From Gammaproteobacteria bacterium (GTDB lineage Bacteria > Pseudomonadota > Gammaproteobacteria > Thiohalobacterales > Thiohalobacteraceae), in NCBI GenBank assembly GCA_016214925.1, contig JACRMO010000017.1, forward strand, positions 1 to 19,648: 19,648 nt of DNA, read 5' to 3'. Position 1 is the stretch's first letter; the number at the start of each line of letters is the position of its first letter. The notes under the pieces were generated by a model. The model was not told the origin of the DNA and did not search any database. It saw nothing but the letters and a program-made list of their open reading frames with translations. Shown piece after piece: positions 1-7,108 of this stretch. Both the position numbers and the translations under genes were made by a program.

Positions 1-1068
1 AACAAGGTCACCGACGAGGAGATCGCCGAGGTCGTGTCCAAGTGGACCGGCATCCCGGTGTCGAAGATGCTCGAAGGCGAGCGCGACAAACTGCTGCGCA
101 TGGAAGAGGAATTGGGCAAGCGCGTGGTCGGCCAGACCGAGGCGGTGCGTGCCGTATCCGATGCGATCCGTCGTTCGCGCGCCGGCCTGTCCGATCCGAA
201 CCGGCCGAACGGTTCGTTCCTGTTCCTCGGGCCCACCGGCGTGGGCAAGACCGAGTTGACCAAGGCGCTGGCGGCGTTCCTGTTCGATACCGAAGAGGCG
301 ATGGTGCGCATCGATATGTCGGAGTTCATGGAGAAGCATTCCGTGGCGCGGTTGATCGGTGCGCCGCCCGGCTATGTCGGCTATGAAGAGGGCGGTTATC
401 TGACCGAGGCGGTGCGCCGCAAACCCTATTCGGTGATCCTGCTCGACGAGGTCGAGAAGGCGCACCCGGATGTGTTCAACGTGCTGTTGCAGGTGCTCGA
501 CGACGGGCGCCTCACCGACGGTCAAGGCCGTACCGTGGACTTCCGCAATACGGTCATCGTCATGACCTCCAACCTGGGCTCGCAGCTGATTCAGGAATTA
601 ATGGCGGGCGATGTACAGGGAAGTACGAGTGCCGCGGGAGGCAGGATGCCGGGAGCGGCCGAAGAGAACTACGAGCGCATGAAGGCGGCGGTGATGGAGG
701 TGGTCGGTTCGCACTTCCGCCCCGAGTTCATCAACCGCATCGACGAGGCGGTGGTGTTCCATCCGCTCGGCCGCGCGCAGATCCGCGCCATCAGCACCCT
801 TCAGCTCGGTTATCTGCGCACGCGTCTGCTGGATCGCGACATGGACATCAGTTTATCCGAGGCGGCGTTGGACCAACTCGGTGAGGCCGGTTTCGATCCG
901 GTCTACGGTGCGCGTCCGCTCAAGCGGGCGATTCAACAGCAGTTGGAGAACCCGCTGGCGCAGGCGATCCTGTCGGGCAAGTTTGGTCCCGGCGATGTTA
1001 TCGAGGTCGCTCTGGACGGCGAGCAGTTGAGTTTCCGCAAAGGCACGCGCAAGGCGTCGGCGGCCTAA
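1..1068 (+). CDS. clpB: ATP-dependent chaperone ClpB, C-terminal part (5' end outside window)
   Basis: Hsp100 disaggregase; the hexamer threads aggregated polypeptides through its pore together with DnaK. The frame is open from base 1, so the start lies upstream. What remains is the end of the linker (VVSKWTGIPVSKMLEGE), the whole second AAA+ module and the C-terminal small domain. Visible motifs are Walker A (GPTGVGKT), the pore loop (GYVGYEEGG), Walker B (VILLDEVEKAHPDV), sensor 1 (VIVMTSNLGS), the arginine-finger region (FRPEFINRIDE) and sensor 2 (DPVYGARPLKRA). Between sensor 1 and the arginine finger there are roughly 20 residues more than in E. coli ClpB, rich in Gly, Ala and Ser (bases about 601-660). 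The WTGIPVSK linker and NRPNGSFLFLGPTG context favour ClpB over ClpA or ClpC. The C-terminus (GTRKASAA) looks complete. No terminator directly follows the stop. Confidence 0.97.
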   Translation, partial: NKVTDEEIAEVVSKWTGIPVSKMLEGERDKLLRMEEELGKRVVGQTEAVRAVSDAIRRSRAGLSDPNRPNGSFLFLGPTGVGKTELTKALAAFLFDTEEAMVRIDMSEFMEKHSVARLIGAPPGYVGYEEGGYLTEAVRRKPYSVILLDEVEKAHPDVFNVLLQVLDDGRLTDGQGRTVDFRNTVIVMTSNLGSQLIQELMAGDVQGSTSAAGGRMPGAAEENYERMKAAVMEVVGSHFRPEFINRIDEAVVFHPLGRAQIRAISTLQLGYLRTRLLDRDMDISLSEAALDQLGEAGFDPVYGARPLKRAIQQQLENPLAQAILSGKFGPGDVIEVALDGEQLSFRKGTRKASAA

Positions 1069-1156
1069 TCGCGCTGGCATTTATTTGACGGCTCACCGCA
1101 ACTCGGGGTGATCCGAATCGACACGGTAAAATTAAAGAAACAAATTCGATGAAACC

Positions 1157-1185
1157 TTGATAATGGTCCAGACGTCGACTATGAG
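1157..1185 (+). promoter_or_regulatory. Candidate sigma-70 promoter for the EF-G-like gene leader
   Basis: TTGATA (1157-1162) matches the -35 consensus in five of six bases. A 17-base spacer separates it from TATGAG (1180-1185), which matches the -10 consensus in four of six. Initiation would fall near 1192 and give a leader of about 118 bases before the start codon at 1310. Assignment is by eye only. Confidence 0.45.
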
Positions 1186-1191
1186 TTTAAG

Positions 1192-1309
1192 TACGGAATC
1201 TGAATTAAGTGTGTGCTGACTCCTCCACCTGATGGTGTTAGCGATCCGCATCGCTGGCGTATCAGGTTAGCCCCGCTCCCCCAGCGGGGCTTTTTTTAAG
1301 GTCGCGATC
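1192..1309 (+). ncRNA. Candidate structured leader or small RNA upstream of the EF-G-like gene
   Basis: Two consecutive hairpins fill this stretch. The first pairs ACCTGAT (1227-1233) with ATCAGGT (1261-1267) and, inside, AGCGAT (1240-1245) with ATCGCT (1250-1255) around a CCGC loop. The purine-rich internal loops are GGTGTT and GGCGT. The second is an intrinsic terminator (separate entry). A promoter-like pair lies just upstream. The arrangement fits either a cis-regulatory leader that controls the downstream gene by termination, or an independent small RNA ending at the terminator. I do not recognise a named riboswitch class. A CCTCCACCT stretch at 1222-1230 resembles the anti-Shine-Dalgarno end of 16S rRNA, which may be chance. 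Confidence 0.4.
1269..1297 (+). terminator. Intrinsic terminator immediately upstream of the EF-G-like start codon
   Basis: AGCCCCGCT (1269-1277) pairs perfectly with AGCGGGGCT (1283-1291) around a CCCCC loop, with seven T residues running on to 1297. The likely ribosome-binding site AAGG (1298-1301) starts directly after the T tract and the start codon is at 1310. The terminator could end clpB transcription, end a small RNA, or act as an attenuator for the next gene. Confidence 0.85.
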
Positions 1310-3358
1310 ATGCCCAACTATTCCGTCGATGCCATCCGCAATATTGCCTTGGTCGGTCAGAGCGGCAGCGGCAAGACCAGCCTGGTCGAGGCGCTGCTGT
1401 ACCGTGCCGGCGTCATCGGCACGCCCGGTGACGTGGCGAAAGGCAGCACCGTCTGCGACTACTCGCCGCTGGAAAAGACCTACGGGCATTCGCTGTCGTC
1501 CAGCGTGGTGAGTTTCGATCACGACCGGCTGCATCTCAATCTCATCGACACGCCTGGCATGCCGGACTTCATCGGACAGGCGCTCGCCACCCTCCCGGCA
1601 GTGGAGGCCGTGGCGGTGGTGATCGACGCCGTCGCCGGTGTCGAGCCGGTCACGCGGCGCATGCTGGAATGGGCCGCGGCGCACACGCTGTGCCGCATGA
1701 TTATCATCAACCGTATCGACGCACAGGGCGTGAATCTCGAAGCGCTGGTCGCGGCGCTGCGCGACGAGTTCGGCGGGGAATGTCTGCCGCTGAACTTGCC
1801 TGCCGATGGCGGCAATAAAGTCGTCGACTGTTTTTTCAATCCCGACGGTGTCGCGGATTTCTCCTCGGTGAGTGAGGCGCACGCGCGCATCATCGACCAA
1901 GTGGTGGAAGTCGACGCGGCGCTGATGGAGCTGTATCTCGAACAAGGTCAGGCACTCACACCCGAGCAGCTGCATGCGCCCTTCGAACAGGCGTTACGCG
2001 AAGGGCATCTGGTGCCGATCTGTTTCGTGTCGGCGCGCATGGATGCCGGCGTGCCGGAGTTGTTGGACGTGTTCGAGCGGCTTATGCCGAATCCGCTGGA
2101 AGGCAATCCGCGGCCGTTCCTCAAGGGTGAGGGCGCAGCCGCACAGCCGTTCGTCGCCGTACCTGATCCCGATCGCCATGTCGTCGCGCATGTCTTCAAG
2201 GTGATGGCCGATCCCTTCGTCGGCAAGCTCGGTGTGTTCCGTATTCATCAGGGGACGATTACCAAGGCCAGTCAGTTGTTCGTCGGCGATGGCCGCAAGC
2301 CGTTCAAGGTCGGGCATCTGTTCAAGCTGCAAGGCAATAAACAAGTCGAGGTCGATGCCGGTATTCCCGGTGACATCTGCGCGGTGGCGAAGATCGAGGA
2401 ACTGCATTTCGATGCCGTATTGCACGACGCCCACGAAGAGGATTTTCTGCACATGACGCCGCTGCCGTTTCCGGTGCCCGTGCTTGGCCTGGCCGTGGAT
2501 GCCGGCAGCCGCGGCGATGAACAACGCCTGAGCGGTGCGTTGCATCGGCTGGTCGAGGAGGATCCGTGCCTGCATCTGGAACAGGACACGGAACAGAACG
2601 AACTGGTGCTGCGCGGCCTCGGCGAACTGCATCTGCGCGTGGCCCTGGAACAGATGAAGGAGCGCTTCAAGGTTGACGCACAGACACGTCCGCCGCGTGT
2701 GCCCTATCGCGAGACCATCACGCTGCCAGCGGAAGGTCATTATCGTCATAAGAAGCAAAGCGGCGGCGCCGGCCAGTTCGGTGAGGTGTATCTGCGCATC
2801 GCGCCCTTGGAACGCGGCGCGGGTTTTCGTTTTGTCGATGCGGTGAAGGGCGCGACCATTCCCGGTCAATTCATCCCGGCGGTGGAGAAGGGCGTGCGCC
2901 AGGCGCTGCAGACGGGCGTGGTCGCCGGCTATCCGCTGCAGGATATCGAGGTCACCGTCTACGACGGCAAGCCCCACTCGGTGGACTCCAAGGAAGTTGC
3001 GTTCGTCACCGCCGGCAAGAAGGCCTTTGTCGAAGCCGCGCGCACGGCAAAACCAGTACTGCTCGAACCGATCATCGAATTGGTATTGACCGTGCAGAGT
3101 GAAGACGTCGGTGCCGTGACCGGCGATATCACCGGCCGGCGCGGTCAAGTGCTCGGTACCCGCGCGCTCAGCAACGACCGCATCGCCATCGACGCCAGCG
3201 TGCCACTCGCCGAACTCACCGATTACGCCGGCAAATTCAAATCCATGACCGCCGGGCGTGGCACGTACACCCTGGCATTCAGTCACTACGAACCGGCGCC
3301 GGCGAAACGCCAATCCGAATTGGCCGCACAGTGGAAACCGCGGGCGGAGGAGGAGTGA
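1310..3358 (+). CDS. Elongation factor G-like translational GTPase (EF-G2 type)
   Basis: 682 residues, close to full-length EF-G, with the usual order: GTP-binding domain (about 1-270), beta-barrel domain II, domain III, domain IV, and C-terminal domain V. The P loop is GQSGSGKTS, G3 is DTPG (about residues 80-83), and the G4 position reads NRID instead of the usual NKxD. The effector region is short and reads YSPLEKTYGHSLSSSV. It matches the EF-G-like family found beside canonical EF-G in many bacteria rather than FusA itself. These paralogues are poorly characterised, and canonical translocation cannot be assumed. The ATG at 1310 fits the conserved start (YSVDAIRNIALVGQSGSGKT) and has AAGG eight bases upstream. 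It stands alone on its strand, preceded by a terminator and a structured leader. Gene name left blank because usage (fusA2, fusB) varies. Confidence 0.92.
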   Translation: MPNYSVDAIRNIALVGQSGSGKTSLVEALLYRAGVIGTPGDVAKGSTVCDYSPLEKTYGHSLSSSVVSFDHDRLHLNLIDTPGMPDFIGQALATLPAVEAVAVVIDAVAGVEPVTRRMLEWAAAHTLCRMIIINRIDAQGVNLEALVAALRDEFGGECLPLNLPADGGNKVVDCFFNPDGVADFSSVSEAHARIIDQVVEVDAALMELYLEQGQALTPEQLHAPFEQALREGHLVPICFVSARMDAGVPELLDVFERLMPNPLEGNPRPFLKGEGAAAQPFVAVPDPDRHVVAHVFKVMADPFVGKLGVFRIHQGTITKASQLFVGDGRKPFKVGHLFKLQGNKQVEVDAGIPGDICAVAKIEELHFDAVLHDAHEEDFLHMTPLPFPVPVLGLAVDAGSRGDEQRLSGALHRLVEEDPCLHLEQDTEQNELVLRGLGELHLRVALEQMKERFKVDAQTRPPRVPYRETITLPAEGHYRHKKQSGGAGQFGEVYLRIAPLERGAGFRFVDAVKGATIPGQFIPAVEKGVRQALQTGVVAGYPLQDIEVTVYDGKPHSVDSKEVAFVTAGKKAFVEAARTAKPVLLEPIIELVLTVQSEDVGAVTGDITGRRGQVLGTRALSNDRIAIDASVPLAELTDYAGKFKSMTAGRGTYTLAFSHYEPAPAKRQSELAAQWKPRAEEE

Positions 3359-3575
3359 TCCGAGTTGGTTCATAGGCAGTGCACGTTAAGGCTTCGCCTC
3401 TGTTCGCTTTGCGCGCTTAGCGCCTGAATAACGTCTTTCCGGCTCTTCGTCGCCCGTCGATCGCTTGACCCGCGGTCATAAACCTCAGAAATTTCAATCG
3501 CCATCTACCCCCGGCATGCTTGATGCACTCTTCCCGCGCGTGTCAATTCCATGTTTCCACGGGAGGGAGCTGAGC

Positions 3576-3731
3576 ATGATTCCGACAAAGTGTGTGGTGC
3601 GCCGCATGATCGCGGTGCTGGGTGTGGCCCTGGCGATGGCGATCGGCCTCGTAGGTTGCGGTGGCGGCGGCGGTGGTTCGGGCAGTGGCAGTTCGAGCGG
3701 CGCGAGCGGCATTTCCGGCAGTGCGAGCTAG
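3576..3731 (+). CDS. Very short Gly/Ser-rich lipoprotein
   Basis: 51 residues. I chose ATG 3576 over an upstream in-frame start because GGGAGGGA lies at proper distance. Residues 1-27 form a lipoprotein signal: a basic N-terminus, a hydrophobic core and the lipobox LVGC with Cys28. The mature part is only 24 residues, almost all Gly, Ser and Ala (GCGGGGGGSGSGSSS). Such a run is normally the flexible tether at the start of a large lipoprotein, but here a TAG stop ends it. Fifteen bases later the next gene begins with its own signal peptide, so the two are probably co-transcribed. It could be a genuine mini-lipoprotein or the N-terminal remnant of a once longer gene. Function unknown. Confidence 0.6.
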   Translation: MIPTKCVVRRMIAVLGVALAMAIGLVGCGGGGGGSGSGSSSGASGISGSAS

Positions 3732-3746
3732 GGAGAGAATCAAAAC

Positions 3747-5441
3747 ATGAAAATCCATACAGACATGAATCGCCCGCTGCGCCAATTGCGCCGGGTAGTG
3801 ACAGGGGTTGGGATGGCTGTGGCATTGGCGCTGGGCAATGTATCGCCCGCCTTCGCGCTGACGGCGGGCGCGGACTACACCGTAGTGGTGTCGCAGATCA
3901 ACAGTGACGGTTCGCTCACCGCCGTGACCTCCACCAGCGCAACCGCGGATGCCGACGGCAAGATCGCCTTCGATTTCCCCAGCGCCATGCCCACCGCGGA
4001 CGACGTGCATTTTATTCTGCTGCAGGTCGAGGACAGCAACGGCATCGTGGTGCGGCAAGGTATCGCGCCGGCGCCCGGTGTTGGCGAGACGAATTTGGTT
4101 GGTGTTAATCCATTGTCCAACGTGCAGGCGGACGCCTTGCGGACGGTCATGACGGACAACAGCACCGACGATCCGCTGGCGTCGGCCTTCGGTCTGGTGT
4201 TCATCCGTTCGGAGAACCTCGCCAGTTCCGATATTCCGGGCCTCAGCACGATGATGGCGACCGCGATCCGCGGCAACGACGGCATGGAGGCCTTCATGCT
4301 GGCAAACGGTGTCAGCGCGTCGCAGCTCGCCACCTTCAAGGATCGCATCATCTACAACACGGCGTCCGATGCGGTGGATATGTCCGACTACATCGCCTTC
4401 TTCAAGACGGCCGTGGACAGTGACAGTGAGAGCGATCTGGCCGAGGCCGGTGGTCTGATGGGCGATATCCTGGTCGATGCGGCCGTGGCCGCGGACATCG
4501 ATCCGCAGTTGCTGCTGGCAGCGTTCGATGCCGCCGGTGATGCGCAGGGACTCAATGCCGCCATGGCGTCGATATCGTCCGGATTCCAGAATTCGGTGAT
4601 GGCCGCGGTCAGCGGTTTCTCGACGCGGATCAGCTCGGTGGTGATCAAAAAGGAATATACCGATGCGCTGGCCACCTTGGGCGGCAACCAGACGTTGATC
4701 GATCGCTTCAATGCCGGCGTGCTGGACTTCATCACGGCGCAGCGGCAAGTCGATACGCAGTATGGTGACTATTTCAGGGATCCGGACACCTATCTCGCCG
4801 CGCATCCCGGCGTGACCGAGCAGCAACTGCGGCAGGCGATCGATAGCGCCTTTCAAAACGCCTGGGGCGATTTCGAAGTCGCAATCAGTTCGACCAATGC
4901 CGAGATCACGACCATGAAGAACAAGGTCGCGCAGGCGCTGGGCGTCAATGTCGGCACGCTGCCGCCCGATCTGGGGCAGAAACGCGACTTCGACGGCAAT
5001 ACCGTCAACTGGCCTATTCCGCAGGCCGTGGCCATGACATGGGTTGCGGACGCGCTGATCGACGGCGGCGGCATCGGTTACACTCGCGATACGACGCCGA
5101 TACCGGCCATGATGCTGAACTGGTTGGACAGTGATAACAACCCCGGCAACGGAACCGACGGACTGCGGCATGACTTCACCAGCCAGGGCATGCCCGCCAG
5201 TTTCGCGGCCATCATGGGGCTGATGGAAGACGTGCAGATCGTGGAGCACACCCGCTTTGAAATCTATGATAACGGCAACCAGCCGACGGCCGCCGAGCGG
5301 CAGCAGGCGCGTCTGACCTTCCTCGGCAATCTCGCCACCTTGGCCGGCAACATCAGCGGCACCACCGACGGCACGACAGTTATCAATGCCGATGAGCGGA
5401 AAGCGCTGATCAAACTGATGATGCAGCCCAGTCTGGATTAG
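3747..5441 (+). CDS. Unrecognised exported protein of 564 residues
   Basis: I do not recognise the family. The start at 3747 has GGGAGAGA upstream. Residues 1-36 form a Sec signal with a twin-Arg-free basic region (RPLRQLRR), a hydrophobic core and probable cleavage after PAFA. The first ~90 mature residues (ADYTVVVSQINSDGSLTAVTS onward) look like a small beta-sandwich domain. The rest is mainly helical, rich in Ala, Asp and Met, with no membrane segments. No cysteine is present anywhere in the protein. Segments such as LDSDNNPGNGTDG near residue 455 could bind calcium, but this is speculative. It follows the mini-lipoprotein by 15 bases, so a lipoprotein-plus-partner pair is possible. The reverse strand is also open over most of its length, which I attribute to base composition. 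Confidence 0.8.
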   Translation: MKIHTDMNRPLRQLRRVVTGVGMAVALALGNVSPAFALTAGADYTVVVSQINSDGSLTAVTSTSATADADGKIAFDFPSAMPTADDVHFILLQVEDSNGIVVRQGIAPAPGVGETNLVGVNPLSNVQADALRTVMTDNSTDDPLASAFGLVFIRSENLASSDIPGLSTMMATAIRGNDGMEAFMLANGVSASQLATFKDRIIYNTASDAVDMSDYIAFFKTAVDSDSESDLAEAGGLMGDILVDAAVAADIDPQLLLAAFDAAGDAQGLNAAMASISSGFQNSVMAAVSGFSTRISSVVIKKEYTDALATLGGNQTLIDRFNAGVLDFITAQRQVDTQYGDYFRDPDTYLAAHPGVTEQQLRQAIDSAFQNAWGDFEVAISSTNAEITTMKNKVAQALGVNVGTLPPDLGQKRDFDGNTVNWPIPQAVAMTWVADALIDGGGIGYTRDTTPIPAMMLNWLDSDNNPGNGTDGLRHDFTSQGMPASFAAIMGLMEDVQIVEHTRFEIYDNGNQPTAAERQQARLTFLGNLATLAGNISGTTDGTTVINADERKALIKLMMQPSLD

Positions 5442-5449
5442 TTGTTAAT

Positions 5450-5503
5450 CGGGGTCAGAACGCAGATTTTTCTAGTCGTAGTCGCAATTGTGTTCTGACC
5501 CCG
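5450..5503. repeat. Inverted GGGGTCAGA repeat (RAYT/REP-like palindrome)
   Basis: CGGGGTCAGAAC (5450-5461) is perfectly inverted as GTTCTGACCCCG (5492-5503) around a 30-base centre. It starts eight bases after the stop of the exported-protein gene. GGGGTCAGA/TCTGACCCC palindromes are a frequent intergenic repeat in gammaproteobacteria and often accompany REP-associated tyrosine transposases. No transposase gene is present here. There is no T tract, so an intrinsic terminator is unlikely. Confidence 0.6.
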
Positions 5504-5517
5504 CTGCTGCCGTGAGG

Positions 5518-5838
5518 CTATGCCGCACGCCGTTTCTTACCGGCATTTTCCAAACCGAACACAATCCGCTTGCCGAGCAGTTGCGCAACGCGCCCGATGG
5601 TCTGCAGTGTCACCGAGGCATTGTCCGGATCGAGCAAACGATCAAGCTGCGCGCGGCTGGTGCGTAGACGCTTGGCCAGCTCCGCCTTGGTGATTCCTTG
5701 TTCGCGCATCGCCGTAGTGACCTGTGTCGCCAGTACGCGCTTGATGGCCATCGCCTGCGCCTGAGCAAGCAACGCCTCTTCGCGCAGGAAGGCATCGAAG
5801 TCGGAGCCGATGTGTTTGTTGCGTGATGTCTTAGCCAT
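5518..5838 (-). CDS. XRE-family helix-turn-helix protein, probable orphan antitoxin
   Basis: 106 residues. A short N-terminal helix region (SDFDAFLREEALLAQAQAMAIKRVLATQV) precedes a Cro/CI-type helix-turn-helix at about residues 38-95 (MREQGITKAELAKRLRTSRAQLDRLLD ... TLQTIGRVAQLLGK). This layout is typical of HigA-like antitoxins paired with RelE/HigB (Gp49-like) toxins, where the toxin gene comes first. The start codon overlaps the stop of the frame just upstream by eight bases, the usual coupling in such pairs. Only the last ~25 codons of that upstream toxin remain recognisable (separate entry). There is little Shine-Dalgarno sequence, consistent with former coupled translation. It probably still binds DNA as an autoregulator or acts as an anti-addiction remnant; the latter is inference. 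Confidence 0.85.
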   Translation of the reverse strand: MAKTSRNKHIGSDFDAFLREEALLAQAQAMAIKRVLATQVTTAMREQGITKAELAKRLRTSRAQLDRLLDPDNASVTLQTIGRVAQLLGKRIVFGLENAGKKRRAA

Positions 5839-5908
5839 GGTGTTTCACATTCATAGCGCGCTTGCGCGCAAGTTCGAGATCAGGTTTGGGCGTAAGTTTC
5901 CTGGAAAT
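5831..5908 (-). pseudogene. C-terminal stub of a RelE/HigB (Gp49-like) toxin
   Basis: The minus-strand frame ending at 5831 reads ISRKLTPKPDLELARKRAMN and then VKHHG. The pattern K-TPK-(x)-D-x-E-L-A-x-K-R is the characteristic C-terminal helix of Gp49-like toxins. Its stop overlaps the antitoxin start by eight bases. Upstream in the same frame the sequence no longer resembles a toxin and meets a stop codon near 6025. The catalytic core is therefore gone, and the toxin is broken. The assignment rests on a short motif plus position. Confidence 0.5.
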
Positions 5909-6073
5909 AACACCGACACCCGCGGCCCCGCCGTTTCGTGGGTATCGACATCGAGAAGAATGCATAAGAAGAATGTCAGGGAGGAGCCGTGTATGGCGGG
6001 GTGGGGTCGGTTGTTTCGTTGTTTATCGGGTCTTCGCGGTTGTGTGCGAACTGTGCGTAATATCAGAACCGTG

Positions 6074-6084
6074 ATCTGACCCCG
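6074..6084 (-). repeat. Second GGGGTCAGA copy, next to the barrel gene stop
   Basis: Read on the minus strand, CGGGGTCAGAT starts one base after the stop of the outer-membrane barrel gene. A weak inverted partner, GGGGTCGG, occurs at about 6003-6010. Together with the 5450-5503 palindrome it brackets the antitoxin and toxin remnant. Confidence 0.45.
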
Positions 6085-6085
6085 T

Positions 6086-7039
6086 TTAGAAGCGCAGTGT
6101 CAGCGTGACACCCACCGCATAAGACGGAGCATCGTCGGTTAAACCCGTTTGTACGGCGAAATCGAGGAACTTGCCCGCACCGATGATCGACGCGGCGCCG
6201 AAGGTCAAGGTGCCGATCGACGCATCCGAACCCGATTGTTCGACCCCGTTGAGTTCAACGTCGTCGACGAAGGTTTGGTCGAGGATCACGCGCAATGACG
6301 TTTCCGGACTGGCTGCCAGCACTGTGCCGAGTGAAATTCCCACTTCATCTCCAGGCTTCACACCATCCGACTCGAAGGCCTTCTGGTAAGACGCATTCCA
6401 GAGGAACACCAGCGGGTCCTGGCGCTGGGTGCCGGTCAAGGAAAACTTCGCCTCGTTGTAGCCGAACCCGCCCAGCGCGCCTGCACTGCTGGATTCGCCA
6501 CTGTCCGTGTCCCAGATTAACCGTGCAACCAGATTGGGCTGCCAGCCGTGCTCGAGCGAGAGCGTTTTCGCAATGCCGATTCTGACATCGCCCAGGCCGG
6601 AACTGTCCGAATCGGTTTGGGCGACGGGCTGATACAGGACACTGGTAACCTGCTCTTCGGAAACATGCTGGTAGGGGAGATCGAACTCCAGTTGCATATC
6701 GGCGGGGAGTCCGTAGCGCAATTGCAGTACAGCGTCCAGGGTGTCGCTGTTCACCTCTTGCTCGGCGATGAACTGTCCGCTGGAGTTGGTAAAGAGGGTG
6801 GGCGTCGTTTGCTCGTTTCGCACATAGAAAAGACTTGGTGCGATCTCGCCCAGGCCCGCAGGCAGCAGCAGCGCGCCGGTGGCAACGAGGGTGCGCTCGA
6901 GGGCGCGCTCAGCTTCGTCGTCAGTCGTAGCGGGCTCCTCGGCGGCTGAGACGGAGACGCCGATTTGTGCAGTGAACATGGTGCAAACAGCCAACAAAAT
7001 GGACGACCCGCGTCGGGTCGGGAGTGCGCACGCATTCAT
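6086..7039 (-). CDS. Outer-membrane beta-barrel protein of a C39-peptidase export cluster
   Basis: 317 residues from the ATG at 7039, which has AGAGGAC seven bases upstream; a start further upstream at 7105 lacks support. A Sec signal (to about residue 32, GVSVSAAEE) is followed by a short helical segment (DDEAERALERTL) and then alternating strands to the C-terminal LTLRF, the terminal Phe expected for BAM-inserted barrels. It resembles the broad MetA-pathway/transporter barrel group (SSGLGDVRIGIAKTL, LVARLIWDTDSG). It lies 69 bases after the C39 peptidase gene on the same strand, and after the small exported peptide gene. By analogy with FapF in the Fap amyloid system it could be the outer-membrane exit pore for the processed peptide. 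That role is inference; the barrel itself is well supported. Confidence 0.75.
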   Translation of the reverse strand: MNACALPTRRGSSILLAVCTMFTAQIGVSVSAAEEPATTDDEAERALERTLVATGALLLPAGLGEIAPSLFYVRNEQTTPTLFTNSSGQFIAEQEVNSDTLDAVLQLRYGLPADMQLEFDLPYQHVSEEQVTSVLYQPVAQTDSDSSGLGDVRIGIAKTLSLEHGWQPNLVARLIWDTDSGESSSAGALGGFGYNEAKFSLTGTQRQDPLVFLWNASYQKAFESDGVKPGDEVGISLGTVLAASPETSLRVILDQTFVDDVELNGVEQSGSDASIGTLTFGAASIIGAGKFLDFAVQTGLTDDAPSYAVGVTLTLRF

Positions 7040-7108
7040 TGTTGTGTCCTCTTGTTGGTATTGAATGTATTGCGCCAATACGCGATCACGTCTGCATTGG
7101 TGCATCCC

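Noticed and set aside
1080..1268. tRNA or tmRNA in the clpB downstream gap
   Set aside because: The hairpins do not form a cloverleaf and no CCA end or T-arm sequence is present.
1994..3373. Minus-strand open frame of 459 residues
   Set aside because: Antisense shadow of the EF-G-like gene.
3543..5249. Minus-strand open frame of 568 residues
   Set aside because: Antisense to the exported-protein gene; His/Arg-rich, without a plausible start or domain, whereas the plus strand has a signal peptide and ribosome-binding site.
5450..5503. Rho-independent terminator for the exported-protein gene
   Set aside because: Stem is long-spaced (30-base centre) and lacks a T tract; better described as a dispersed palindrome.
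5810..6079. Plus-strand 89-residue frame over the toxin remnant
   Set aside because: Antisense to the antitoxin start and toxin stub; composition gives no family resemblance.
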